From: Croceibacterium ferulae
GTDB lineage: Bacteria > Pseudomonadota > Alphaproteobacteria > Sphingomonadales > Sphingomonadaceae
DNA: 64,000 nucleotides
Direction of reading: 5' to 3'
NCBI RefSeq assembly: GCF_003660445.1
Contig: NZ_QZVQ01000003.1
Span: 124,001 to 188,000 of the forward strand
The notes under the pieces are model-generated. The model saw only the letters and a program-made list of their open reading frames with translations. It did no database searches and had not been told where the DNA came from. Positions 8,891-17,135 of this stretch are shown here, in pieces (within the stretch, counting starts at the first letter, position 1; each line of letters starts with the position of its first letter). A program made the position numbers and the translations under genes.

Positions 8891-11368
8891 ATGAGGATCG
8901 GCCGACGCAACCTGATGGCAGCGGGCATGGTGGCAGGTGCGGCGCTGCCGCTGGCCGGCCTGTCGCGGCAGGCAGCGGCGCAGACCCGCGCATCCGCCAG
9001 CCCGCGCGCCGTGACACGGCTGGCCGAGTGGCGGTTCCACCTGGGCCATGCCGCCGATGTCGAGGCGGATTTCGGCTGGGGCCGCAACCAGCGCACCTTT
9101 GCCAAGGCGGGCGCGGCCACGGCGGATGCGGCGCAGGCCGGCTTCGACGACAGCGGGTGGCGCCAGGTGCGCGTGCCGCATGACTGGGCGGTCGAACTGC
9201 CCTTCGCCCCGCCGGCGGAGCCTGCGGGCGAAAAGACCGCCGATGCCGTTGCCGCGCATGGCTTCAAGGCGATCGGCCGGGCGCATCCCGAAAACTCGAT
9301 CGGCTGGTACCGCATCGCCCTGCCGATCGAGGCGGAAGACCGGACCCGCGCCGTGTGGCTGGAATTCGACGGCGTGTTCCGCGACGCGACCGTGTTCGTG
9401 AACGGATACGTCGTGGGCACGAACGAGAGCGGCTATGCCCCGTTCGGCGTCCAGATCGGCGACTTCCTGGATTATGACGGCGGGCCCAACGTGCTGGCCG
9501 TGCGGGTCGATGCGACGCTGGGCGAAGGATGGTTCTACGAAGGGGCCGGCATCTACCGCCATGTGGACCTGGTGCGCGCCGCGCCGGTCCACGTGCCGCA
9601 ATGGGGCAGCTATGTGCGCAGCGCGATGGAGCCTGCCGGCGCGCGGGTGACCGCCACGCTGGAGGTGCGCAATGCGGGCGGGGAGGATGCGACCGGCGTG
9701 TTGCGCCAGCATGTCGCCGGGCCGGACGGCCGCGTCGCGGTGCGCCTGCCCGACCGGCCGCTGACGGTGCCGGCGGGCGACACGATCAGCGTGGAGGCGG
9801 ATGCCATGCTGCCCGCCCCGCGCCTGTGGTCCCCGGCGGAACCGGCAATGTACCGCCTGGTCAGCGAAGTGCGCCTGGGTGATGCGGTGGTGGACCGGTA
9901 CGAGACGCCGTTCGGCGTGCGCCACATCCGCTTCGATGCGGAGCGCGGCTTCCTGCTGAACGGCCAGCCGGCCAAGCTGCTGGGCGTGTGCAACCACCAG
10001 GATCACGCGGGCGTCGGCACCGGCATCCCCGACGCGCTGCACCGCTGGCGCATCGCGCAGATGCAGGAAATGGGCTGCAACGCCTGGCGCAGCGCGCACA
10101 ATCCGCCGGCCGCCGCGCTGCTGGATACGGCCGACCAGATGGGCATGATGATGATCGTGGAGGCGCGCCGCAACAGCAGCGATCCCGTCGCCATGGACGA
10201 GCTGGAGCGCATCATGCTGCGCGACCGCAACCACCCTTGCGTGATCGCCTGGTCGCTCGGCAACGAGGAACCGCACCAGGGCACGCAGCGCGGTGCGCGC
10301 ATCACCGCCGTCATGCAGGACCGGGTGCGCGAGCTGGATGCGACGCGCCCCACCACCTTCGCGCTGGACAATAGCTGGGACAAGGGCGTGGCGACGGTGG
10401 TCGACGTGGTCGGCTTCAATTACCGCACCGACCAGATGGACGCGTTCCATGCCGCGCATCCGGACGTGCCGGTCTATGGCAGCGAGACGGGCAGCACCGT
10501 TGCCACGCGCGGTGCCTATGCCAACGATCCGGCGGCACAGGTCGTGCGCGCCTACGATACGGAGCATCCCTGGTGGGCCAGCACGGCGGAGGCCTGGTGG
10601 CGGATCGGCGCGACGCGGCCGTGGATCGCCGGCGGCTTCATCTGGACCGGCTTCGACTATCGCGGGGAGCCGACGCCCTTTCCCAAGTTTCCCAGCATCT
10701 CCAGCTATTTCGGGGCGGCCGATACCTGCGGCTTCCCCAAGGATAACTTCTATTACTATCGCGCCTGGTGGCGTCCGGCCGAGCCGCTGGTCCACATCCT
10801 GCCGCACTGGAACTGGCCGGGGCGCGAAGGCGAGCCGATCGAGGTGTGGGTCCACGGCAATACGCCGGAGGTGGAGCTGTTCCTCAACGGAGACTCTCTG
10901 GGGCGCAAGCCCATGCCGGTCGACGGCCACCTGGAATGGCGGGTTCCCTATGAACCCGGCAAGCTGGAGGCGCGCGGCATGGACGGCAGGCTGCGCACCG
11001 CGCGCGATATCGTGGAAACGGCCGATGCGCCCTACCGGGTGGAACTGACGGCGGACCGGCGGCGGCTGAGTGCCACCGGCGACGATGTGGCGATCCTGCG
11101 GGCCGAGATCCTGGACCGGCGCGGCCGGCCGGTGCCCGATGCCGACAATCTGGTGCGCTTCACCGTGCAGGGCCGCGGCACGGTGATCGGCGTGGGCAAT
11201 GGCAACCCCACCAGCTTGGAGGCGGACCAAGCCAGCGAGCGGCGCGCCTTCCACGGCCTGTGCCAGGCCATCGTGCGCGTCGGCGCGCGCACCGGCACGG
11301 TGGTAGTCCGCGCCGAGGCGGAGGGGCTGGAAGCGGGCGAGGTCACGCTGGTGGTCGGCCCGGCCTGA
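8891..11368 (+). CDS. Exported GH2 glycoside hydrolase (beta-galactosidase/beta-glucuronidase-like)
   Basis: Retaining family 2 hydrolase of 825 residues with the family's sugar-binding (about 90-230), immunoglobulin-like (230-345) and TIM-barrel (345-600) domains, then DUF4982-like and further Ig-like C-terminal domains. SLGNEEPH gives acid/base Glu459 after Asn458, and VYGSETGS gives the likely nucleophile Glu532. The N-terminus has RRNLMAAG followed by an Ala-rich segment, suggesting Tat export to the periplasm. It follows the uronate regulator on the same strand with a 70-bp gap. Galactose or glucuronic acid removal from pectic or arabinogalactan chains is plausible; the sequence alone does not decide. 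Confidence 0.85.
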   Translation: MRIGRRNLMAAGMVAGAALPLAGLSRQAAAQTRASASPRAVTRLAEWRFHLGHAADVEADFGWGRNQRTFAKAGAATADAAQAGFDDSGWRQVRVPHDWAVELPFAPPAEPAGEKTADAVAAHGFKAIGRAHPENSIGWYRIALPIEAEDRTRAVWLEFDGVFRDATVFVNGYVVGTNESGYAPFGVQIGDFLDYDGGPNVLAVRVDATLGEGWFYEGAGIYRHVDLVRAAPVHVPQWGSYVRSAMEPAGARVTATLEVRNAGGEDATGVLRQHVAGPDGRVAVRLPDRPLTVPAGDTISVEADAMLPAPRLWSPAEPAMYRLVSEVRLGDAVVDRYETPFGVRHIRFDAERGFLLNGQPAKLLGVCNHQDHAGVGTGIPDALHRWRIAQMQEMGCNAWRSAHNPPAAALLDTADQMGMMMIVEARRNSSDPVAMDELERIMLRDRNHPCVIAWSLGNEEPHQGTQRGARITAVMQDRVRELDATRPTTFALDNSWDKGVATVVDVVGFNYRTDQMDAFHAAHPDVPVYGSETGSTVATRGAYANDPAAQVVRAYDTEHPWWASTAEAWWRIGATRPWIAGGFIWTGFDYRGEPTPFPKFPSISSYFGAADTCGFPKDNFYYYRAWWRPAEPLVHILPHWNWPGREGEPIEVWVHGNTPEVELFLNGDSLGRKPMPVDGHLEWRVPYEPGKLEARGMDGRLRTARDIVETADAPYRVELTADRRRLSATGDDVAILRAEILDRRGRPVPDADNLVRFTVQGRGTVIGVGNGNPTSLEADQASERRAFHGLCQAIVRVGARTGTVVVRAEAEGLEAGEVTLVVGPA

Positions 11369-11380
11369 TCCACCCGCATC

Positions 11381-11401
11381 GTCCCGGCCGGGCGGCGGGA
11401 C
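11381..11401. terminator. Possible bidirectional terminator hairpin between GH2 and araC-type gene
   Basis: GTCCCG and CGGGAC arms (11381-11386 and 11396-11401) flank a GC-rich loop in the 44-bp space between two convergent genes. There is no T-tract, so intrinsic termination is uncertain. Confidence 0.3.
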
Positions 11402-11412
11402 AGTGACCCGGC

Positions 11413-12309
11413 CTATAATGGCGTCAGGATGCTGCCGCTGACCTGCAAGCGCTGGATGTCGCGCCGGGGTGGTGCGCCGAACAGGCGGCCATATTCACGG
11501 CTGAACTGTGACGGGCTGTCATAGCCGACGGCGAAGCCCGCCGCACCCGCGCTCGCCCCTTCGGCCAGCATCAGGCGGCGCGCCTCCTGCAGGCGCAGCT
11601 GCTTCTGATATTCCAGCGGGGTCATCCGGGTGACCGCCTTGAAATGCTCGTGCAGGGAGGACGGGCTCATCCCGGCCGCGGCGGCGACCTCGCTGATCCT
11701 GAGCTGCCGGTCGAACCCGCTGCGGATGGTGGCGATGGCCCGGCTTACCTGGTTCAGGTGGCTGTCCGCCACCGCCATCGCGCGCAAGGCCGGGCCATGC
11801 GGGCCGGACAGCAGCCGGTACAGGATTTCCCGCTCGATCAACGGCGCCAGCGCGGCAATGCTCTCCGGCCGATCCAGCAATCGCACCAGCCGGCATGCGG
11901 CATCGACCAGATCGTCGTCGCTGCGATAGACCGCCAGCGGCGGCAGTTCCGCCTTCGGCGCGCGGTCCCCCTCCGCCAGGATCAGATCGGCCAGGGCAGC
12001 CTGATCGATGTCGATCTTGCAGCAGAGATAGGGCGCATCGCTGCTGGCCTGCGTGACATGGCCGACCAGCGGCAGGTCGACGGAGACGAGCAGGTAGTGC
12101 GCCGCATCGTAGGTCAGGTGCCGGTCGTGCAGAGATACCTGCTTGGCCCCCTGCGCGATCAGGCAAAGCGAAGCATCATAGACGGCCGGAACAGGGGCGG
12201 TCGGCTCGTCGGCGCGGAACAGCGACAATCGCCGCACTGCGGTGCTGACCATCCCCGTCCTGTGGACGTGACGCTCTATCAATCGGGCAAGTTCGGCGAT
12301 GGGGTCCAT
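11413..12309 (-). CDS. AraC-family transcriptional regulator
   Basis: Regulator of 298 residues. The N-terminal part (about 20-170) resembles the AraC_N domain of cytoplasmic regulators (VYDASLCLIAQGAKQV, HYLLVSVDLPLVGHV). The C-terminal two-helix-turn-helix domain runs from about residue 195 (ISEVAAAAGMSPSSLHEHFKAVTRMTPLEY is split across the two helices). It is divergent from the SDR at 12463, a very common AraC/SDR arrangement, and probably controls that gene and itself. Nothing links it specifically to sugar use. Confidence 0.88.
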   Translation of the reverse strand: MDPIAELARLIERHVHRTGMVSTAVRRLSLFRADEPTAPVPAVYDASLCLIAQGAKQVSLHDRHLTYDAAHYLLVSVDLPLVGHVTQASSDAPYLCCKIDIDQAALADLILAEGDRAPKAELPPLAVYRSDDDLVDAACRLVRLLDRPESIAALAPLIEREILYRLLSGPHGPALRAMAVADSHLNQVSRAIATIRSGFDRQLRISEVAAAAGMSPSSLHEHFKAVTRMTPLEYQKQLRLQEARRLMLAEGASAGAAGFAVGYDSPSQFSREYGRLFGAPPRRDIQRLQVSGSILTPL

Positions 12310-12333
12310 ACCGCTCTTGTGTCACTCACCCCC

Positions 12334-12375
12334 CACGATCCGCAAGCCGGCGGTCCCGCATTCCGGAGGATCGTG
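12334..12375. promoter_or_regulatory. Inverted repeat in the AraC/SDR divergent promoter
   Basis: CACGATCC (12334-12341) and GGATCGTG (12368-12375) form a perfect 8-bp inverted repeat separated by 26 bp between the divergent genes. It could be an operator pair or an mRNA hairpin in the leader of the SDR gene. No clear -10 or -35 was identified. Confidence 0.3.
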
Positions 12376-12462
12376 CAACAACTGCGGGCGATCGCTCTCA
12401 CGCCTGCGGCCCGGTGGCGCCATCTGTTGCTGGCCGCGACATGCGACAGGAAAGGAACGATC

Positions 12463-13188
12463 ATGACCAAGAGCATCAACAGGACCGTGCTGATCAGCGG
12501 TGCATCCAGCGGCATCGGCGAAGCGACCGTGCGCGAACTCGCCGCTACCGGCGCCCGCCTGTTCATCGGCGCGCGCCGGACCGACCGGCTGGAGGCGCTG
12601 GCGGCAGAGCTGGGGCCGAATGTGGCCTGGCACGCGCTCGACGTGACGGATGCGGCCAGCTTCGCCAGCTTCGCCAATGCGGCCGAGGAGCAGTTCGGAC
12701 AGATCGACGTGCTGATCAACAATGCCGGGATCATGCCGCTCTCCCCCCTTGCCGCGATGAAGCAGGACGAGTGGGCACGGATGATCGACGTAAATATCCG
12801 CGGTGTGCTGAACGGCATCGCGGCGGTGCTGCCGCGCTTCGTGGCACAGGGGTCGGGCCACGTGGTCAACGTCGCCTCGATCGCGGCGCATGTCGTCCTG
12901 CCGAGCGCGGCGGTCTATTGCGCCACCAAGCATGCGGTATGGGCGATCACCGAAGGGTTGCGGCAGGAGCATGACGAGATCCGCACCACGCTGATCTCCC
13001 CCGGCGTGGTCGCGACCGAACTGGGCCATGACATCACGGACCCGGCAATCGCCTCCGCCCTGCAGGAATGGCGGCAGAAGTCGCTCACACCTGACGCCAT
13101 CGCCCGCGCGATCCGCTACGCCCTGGAACAGCCCGATGGCGTGGACATCAACGAGGTGATCGTCCGCCCGACCGCTGCCAACATGTAG
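12463..13188 (+). CDS. Short-chain dehydrogenase/reductase
   Basis: Classical SDR of 241 residues, cytoplasmic, NAD(P)-dependent. It has the TGxxxGxG-equivalent SGASSGIG near residue 11, NNAG near 83-86 and the catalytic YxxxK (YCATK). The Arg after the glycine motif region (ARRTDR) favours NADP(H). A GGAAAGGAACG site precedes the ATG at 12463. Close relatives are usually named simply SDR oxidoreductases. It is not recognisably KduD of pectin catabolism. Controlled probably by the divergent AraC regulator. Confidence 0.85.
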   Translation: MTKSINRTVLISGASSGIGEATVRELAATGARLFIGARRTDRLEALAAELGPNVAWHALDVTDAASFASFANAAEEQFGQIDVLINNAGIMPLSPLAAMKQDEWARMIDVNIRGVLNGIAAVLPRFVAQGSGHVVNVASIAAHVVLPSAAVYCATKHAVWAITEGLRQEHDEIRTTLISPGVVATELGHDITDPAIASALQEWRQKSLTPDAIARAIRYALEQPDGVDINEVIVRPTAANM

Positions 13189-13196
13189 GTGCCCGC

Positions 13197-13228
13197 ACGT
13201 CCCGGCGCGTCAGGCGCCGCCGGGACGT
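13197..13228. terminator. Hairpin between convergent SDR and GH28 genes
   Basis: ACGTCCCGGCG (13197-13207) and CGCCGGGACGT (13218-13228) form a perfect 11-bp stem with a 10-nt loop. It lies across the GH28 stop codon and just after the SDR stop, as expected for a shared transcription terminator, though neither side has a clear T-tract. Confidence 0.5.
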
Positions 13229-14808
13229 GTCTGGTCTGTAGTCTGATCAGGTACGAGCCGCACACCGGAACTGGCGCGGCGCACGATTTCGCCGGGTGCG
13301 CGCAGCCCGCTGACGGAAACATCATGGGCATCCTCCAGATGCACCGCCGGCCGGGCGTCGGGCATGGCGGTGGACAGGTCCAGGCCGTCGATCCGCAAGC
13401 CCCGTGCATGGCGGACATACAGGCCCCAGGCTGGCGTGGTGCCGAACATGCTCGGCTCGGGATAGGTTGCGCGCTCTTCCGGCACCGCCCGCTCCGCATC
13501 CGCCTTCGTGCCGCCACCGCGATAGCGCAGGCGGATGCCCGACAGGTGCACATCCTCCACCGGCGCATCGGGCAGGCCGGCGATGGTGGCGGCAAAGGCG
13601 GGGTCGATGTCGGTCGCCTCGACATTGCTGATGGTGACGCCGCGCAACTGTGCCACGCCCGCTCCCGGTGGCGCCCGGCGCCGGTCGCCCAGGCGCAGAA
13701 AGATTGGTGCGGTGGTCACCTCCCGCATGGTGAGGTTGGAGACGGTCACGTTCTCCAGCACCCCGCCATCGACGCTTTCCAGCGCCAGCCCGCGGCTGCG
13801 TTCGAACACGCAATTGGTGATCGCGACATTCCGGAAGCCGCCGGTGCTTTCCGTGCCGAGCTTGATCCGCCCCGTCATGCCATCGCGATCGGGCGCGAGG
13901 GCCTGCGTGCGGCCGTAGGTGCCGTCCAGCACCGTGCCAGGGTCGAAGCCGCTGACGATGCAGTCGCTGATCGCGACGTTCTCCGTGGGTTGGATCTCGG
14001 CCAACGCGGCACTGGATTTCAGCACGATGGCATCGTCGTTCGGCGTGTTGACCCGACAATTGCTGATGGTGACGTCGCGGCAGGCATCGATGTCCAGCCC
14101 GTCGCGGTTGGTGTCGACCAGCAGATTGTCGATCGTCATCTGCCGCACTCCGCTCGCGAGCAGCGCGAAGTGACCGGCATTGAGCATGCGGAAGTCGCGC
14201 AGCAGCACGTTGCGGCAGTTCTTCAGCGCAATCGCCTTGTTGCCCAGCCCGGCCATGCGCGCGATCGCCGCCTCCATCTCCTCTGCCGGACGCGCCGGCG
14301 ACGGCCCCATGGAGTTTGGCCCGCTACCGACACCACCCTGCCACCGCGCGCCGGGCCCCTGGCGGGTGAGCCCGCGCGTCCCGTCGATCAGGCCGCCGCC
14401 CATGATCGCGACATTCTCCAGCCCGTCGCCCCAGATCAGGCTGTTCTGCCAGTGGCTGTGGCCGAAATCCTGGTAGATATCGTGCGCGTTCGGCTCCGGC
14501 GGATCGTAGCTGCCGCCGTCCTGCGCCGGATCGGCGGCGACGATCACCGCACCCGGTTCCAGCAGCAGCGCGATGTTGCTGCGCAGCCGGATCGAGAAGC
14601 AGAGATAGCGCCCGGCAGGCAGGACGACGATGCCGCCGCCCTTCTTGGCGGCATCCGCAATGACCGCGTTGATGGCGTGATGGTCGAGCGAGCGCCCGTC
14701 TCCCTTCGCCCCGGCGCGGCGCACATCCACCGGTTCGGCCCGCGCCGTTCCGTGCAGGAACGGAAGTGCCAGACTGCCCATCAGCACCGTCCGCCGCGAC
14801 AGGATCAT
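13210..14808 (-). CDS. Exported GH28-like right-handed beta-helix hydrolase (rhamnogalacturonidase-like)
   Basis: Pectin-backbone hydrolase candidate of 532 residues. SRRTVLMGSLALP at the N-terminus suggests Tat export, ending near ARA. It opens with the RRAGAKGDG start of the beta-helix fold seen in GH28. The catalytic region has DTNRDGLDID (Asp236, 239) and the aspartate pair Asp258-Asp259 in NDDAIVLKS. The usual GHG is replaced by a GFDPG segment and the usual RIK by RGLALES, a pattern I associate with a bacterial GH28 subgroup acting on rhamnogalacturonan rather than homogalacturonan. It diverges from a secreted GH105, which fits backbone cutting followed by unsaturated-end removal. Confidence 0.83.
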   Translation of the reverse strand: MILSRRTVLMGSLALPFLHGTARAEPVDVRRAGAKGDGRSLDHHAINAVIADAAKKGGGIVVLPAGRYLCFSIRLRSNIALLLEPGAVIVAADPAQDGGSYDPPEPNAHDIYQDFGHSHWQNSLIWGDGLENVAIMGGGLIDGTRGLTRQGPGARWQGGVGSGPNSMGPSPARPAEEMEAAIARMAGLGNKAIALKNCRNVLLRDFRMLNAGHFALLASGVRQMTIDNLLVDTNRDGLDIDACRDVTISNCRVNTPNDDAIVLKSSAALAEIQPTENVAISDCIVSGFDPGTVLDGTYGRTQALAPDRDGMTGRIKLGTESTGGFRNVAITNCVFERSRGLALESVDGGVLENVTVSNLTMREVTTAPIFLRLGDRRRAPPGAGVAQLRGVTISNVEATDIDPAFAATIAGLPDAPVEDVHLSGIRLRYRGGGTKADAERAVPEERATYPEPSMFGTTPAWGLYVRHARGLRIDGLDLSTAMPDARPAVHLEDAHDVSVSGLRAPGEIVRRASSGVRLVPDQTTDQTRPGGA

Positions 14809-14871
14809 AGTTCCGCTCCCAAGCCGATTATCCTGCCTGTCATGAAGCCCCGCCTGGTGACCGGCAAGCGA

Positions 14872-14890
14872 CGTTTCACCTGATGAAACG
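14872..14890. promoter_or_regulatory. CGTTTCA-N5-TGAAACG operator candidate, GH28/GH105 promoter
   Basis: A perfect 7-5-7 inverted repeat lies in the 163-bp divergent region between GH28 and GH105. The same GTTTCA-N5-TGAAAC architecture appears at 31006-31022, at the other promoter of the rhamnogalacturonan set, which argues for one shared regulator. Confidence 0.6.
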
Positions 14891-14971
14891 CCGCTTTACA
14901 TTCTGAACTGTTTGCCGGACGTTTGATGCAAGCCGGCGCGACCGGCAGGACGGAGGAGGGAAGGGCGGATC

Positions 14972-16402
14972 ATGCGCAGGCCACGGATGATAGCTGTGCC
15001 GGCACGCATGCTGGCATCGGCGCTGGCGATCACCCTTCTGGCATCGCCGGCCGTCGGCCAGAGTGCTCCGCCGGTTGCGGAACGGGTGATCCCTCCGCTG
15101 CCGCCGCAAGGCCTGCGCTTCGATCCCGCCGCCCTGCCTGACCGGGCGCAGGTGCTTGCGGTGCTGAACCACACGGCCGCGGCGCAGATGGTGCAGCTGC
15201 AGCGCCGCCCGATCCACATACCGGCGACGCTGGCCAATCGCGGCAGCATCAACGTGAACTGGATTTCGGCCACCTACCTGATCGGCCTGGCCCGGCTCGC
15301 GCGGGAGCAGGACAGCATCGGCGCGCGGGACTATCTGCGCAGCGTGGCGGAACACTACAATTTCGGCCTGCTGGGCGGTTGGTCCCCGCGCAATATGCTG
15401 GATGCCGACAACATCGCGATCGGCGACGTGTACCAGGAACTGTACGCTCTCAGCGGCTCGCCGGGGGAGATCGGCCCGTTGCGCCAGCGGCTCGACTACA
15501 CCCTGCCCTATCTGCAGATGGAGCCGGAGCCGGCGAAGCTGGTATGGTGGTGGTGCGACGCCCTGTTCATGGCGCCCCCGGTCTATGCCCGGATGGCCGC
15601 GCTGACGGGGGACGACCGTTACCTGCACGCAATGGATGAACAATGGTGGCGGATCCATGATCGCCTGTGGTCGTCCGAACACGGCCTGTTCTTCCGCGAC
15701 GAACGGTTCATCACCCGCACCACCGCCAATGGCCAGCCGGTGTTCTGGGGCCGCGGCAATGGCTGGGTGGTCGCCGGGCTGGCCCGGACGCTGGAGGTGA
15801 TGCCGGCGGATTTCGCCAGCCGCGAACGTTATCTCCAGGTGTTCCGCACCATGATGGCGCGGATCGCCAGCCTGCAGCGGGCGCAGGACGGGCTGTGGAC
15901 CACCAGCCTGCTGGACCCGCAGGATCCGGCGGGGCCGGAGACAACCGGCTCGGCCTTCTACATCTACGCGATGGCGTGGGGCATCAATCACGGCGTGCTG
16001 GACCGGGCTACCTATCAGCCGCTGGTGCTGAAGGGCTGGACCGGCCTTGCCAGCCTGATCCAGCCCAATGGCCTGCTCGGCCATGCCCAGCGCGCCGGCG
16101 ACCAGCCGGAACCGTCCGGGCCGGGCGATCATGCGCTGTACGGCACGGGCGGTTTTCTCCTGGCCGGTACGGAGGTGATGAAGCTGGGCCAGGCGGTCCG
16201 TGCCCTGCCGGAGGCGGAACTGGTGCGCGATCCCCCGCCTACAGAAACCCGCCTGCCGATCGCCAAGCGTCCGCCGCCTGCCGACGGCACCGCAGAGGCG
16301 ATGGCCGGCTGGGCCCGTGCCCAGGCCGAGCGGCAGGCGATGATCGATCTCGGCTACGACCCGCTGCTCGATGGCGGCGAGACGCTCGACCGGGAGCGCT
16401 GA
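14972..16402 (+). CDS. Secreted GH105 unsaturated rhamnogalacturonyl hydrolase
   Basis: Removes the unsaturated galacturonosyl residue left by rhamnogalacturonan lyases. The 476 residues begin with a signal peptide (cleavage near AVGQ, residue 30), then the alpha/alpha-6 barrel. WWWCDALFM carries the likely catalytic Asp196 and WGRGNGWVV is the other family hallmark. GAAGGG precedes the ATG at 14972. It is divergent from the GH28-like gene across a shared operator candidate. A second GH105 at 35107 lacks a signal peptide, so this one is probably the periplasmic member of the pair. Its C-terminal 60 residues after the barrel are low in recognisable features. Confidence 0.88.
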   Translation: MRRPRMIAVPARMLASALAITLLASPAVGQSAPPVAERVIPPLPPQGLRFDPAALPDRAQVLAVLNHTAAAQMVQLQRRPIHIPATLANRGSINVNWISATYLIGLARLAREQDSIGARDYLRSVAEHYNFGLLGGWSPRNMLDADNIAIGDVYQELYALSGSPGEIGPLRQRLDYTLPYLQMEPEPAKLVWWWCDALFMAPPVYARMAALTGDDRYLHAMDEQWWRIHDRLWSSEHGLFFRDERFITRTTANGQPVFWGRGNGWVVAGLARTLEVMPADFASRERYLQVFRTMMARIASLQRAQDGLWTTSLLDPQDPAGPETTGSAFYIYAMAWGINHGVLDRATYQPLVLKGWTGLASLIQPNGLLGHAQRAGDQPEPSGPGDHALYGTGGFLLAGTEVMKLGQAVRALPEAELVRDPPPTETRLPIAKRPPPADGTAEAMAGWARAQAERQAMIDLGYDPLLDGGETLDRER

Positions 16403-16408
16403 CGCAGA

Positions 16409-17047
16409 TCAGTGCGGCAGGGCGAACAGACGCAGGAAGTAGCCGACAAACCTGTGCACCTCAGCCTGCGTATCTGTGCCATCAGCGGGTTCCACGCCCC
16501 ACAGGCGCCGGTGGAGGCCGGCCTTGTGCATTCCGGTCAGCAGGCGCGCCATGTCGAGCGCGCCTTCGTCACGCAGACGCCCGGCATCGATCTGCTGCTG
16601 GATGTAGGCCGCCAGCGCGCGTTCGACATGGCCAGCCGCCTGGCGATAGAAGATCTGCCCCACCTCAGGAAAGCGGCTGCTTTCCGCCATCACCAGCCGC
16701 CATGTGGCGACACCATCGGGCTGTGACAGCCGGTTCATGAAGCTGCGGCAGAAATTGACAAGCGTCTCCTCCAGCTCTCCCGGCGTCAGCAGGTCGGTCT
16801 CGATCTGCTGGCGGAAGGAGGCGGTCACGTCCTCGATCACCGCCGCGAACAGCTCCTCCTTGGATCGGAAGTAGCTCCACAAGGTGGCCTTGGAGCCGCC
16901 CAGCGTCTTCAGCAGGCCGGACATGGAGGTTGCGGCATAGCCCCTGTCCAGGAAGGACCGGCGCGCAGCCGCGACGATCGCCGCGCGGCGCTCCTGCTGG
17001 CGGGGCGTAAGGTCCTGTTCGGAAGGCTGTTTCGCTGCGTCGTTCAC
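16409..17047 (-). CDS. TetR-family repressor of the efflux operon
   Basis: Repressor of about 212 residues. The helix-turn-helix spans roughly residues 20-65 (SMSGLLKTLGGSKATLWSYF), and the C-terminal ligand domain resembles the TetR_C AcrR-type domain. No Shine-Dalgarno site is present near any start. A good promoter (TTGTCA, 16 bp, TATAGT) would begin transcription just upstream of the GTG at 17047, so I propose a leaderless GTG start; an ATG at 17068 would lie inside the promoter. It diverges from the efflux operon across two GTAC-N6-GTAC palindromes. Confidence 0.83.
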   Translation of the reverse strand: MNDAAKQPSEQDLTPRQQERRAAIVAAARRSFLDRGYAATSMSGLLKTLGGSKATLWSYFRSKEELFAAVIEDVTASFRQQIETDLLTPGELEETLVNFCRSFMNRLSQPDGVATWRLVMAESSRFPEVGQIFYRQAAGHVERALAAYIQQQIDAGRLRDEGALDMARLLTGMHKAGLHRRLWGVEPADGTDTQAEVHRFVGYFLRLFALPH

Positions 17048-17051
17048 AAAG

Positions 17052-17067
17052 TGTACTATACGGTACA
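17052..17067. promoter_or_regulatory. TetR operator 1, overlapping the tetR -10 box
   Basis: TGTAC-TATACG-GTACA is a 5-6-5 inverted repeat. It overlaps the minus-strand -10 TATAGT, so bound repressor would shut its own gene. The overlapping -35 elements for the two directions (TTGTCA on minus, TTGACA at 17076-17081 on plus) lie immediately to the right. Confidence 0.6.
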
Positions 17068-17109
17068 TCTTCTGGTTGACAAGTGTGCGCTGCAGCATCA
17101 TCTGCCCCA

Positions 17110-17127
17110 CCGTACCACACAGTACGG
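17110..17127. promoter_or_regulatory. TetR operator 2, before the efflux genes
   Basis: CCGTAC-CACACA-GTACGG is a perfect 6-6-6 inverted repeat ending 8 bp before the ATG of the outer-membrane component. It shares the GTAC-N6-GTAC core with operator 1, and lies downstream of the plus-strand TTGACA, where a repressor would block the efflux operon. Confidence 0.6.
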
Positions 17128-17135
17128 CCAATCAC

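Noticed and set aside
12463-13188. Could this SDR be KduD of the unsaturated uronate pathway?
   Set aside because: Its sequence features favour NADP(H) and a general SDR, and it is paired with an AraC regulator; no KduI or kdg genes are near.
13859-13867. GRIK in the GH28-like protein as the catalytic RIK motif
   Set aside because: It lies before the segment that aligns with the usual RGIRIK position, which here reads RGLALES; the tripeptide appears coincidental.
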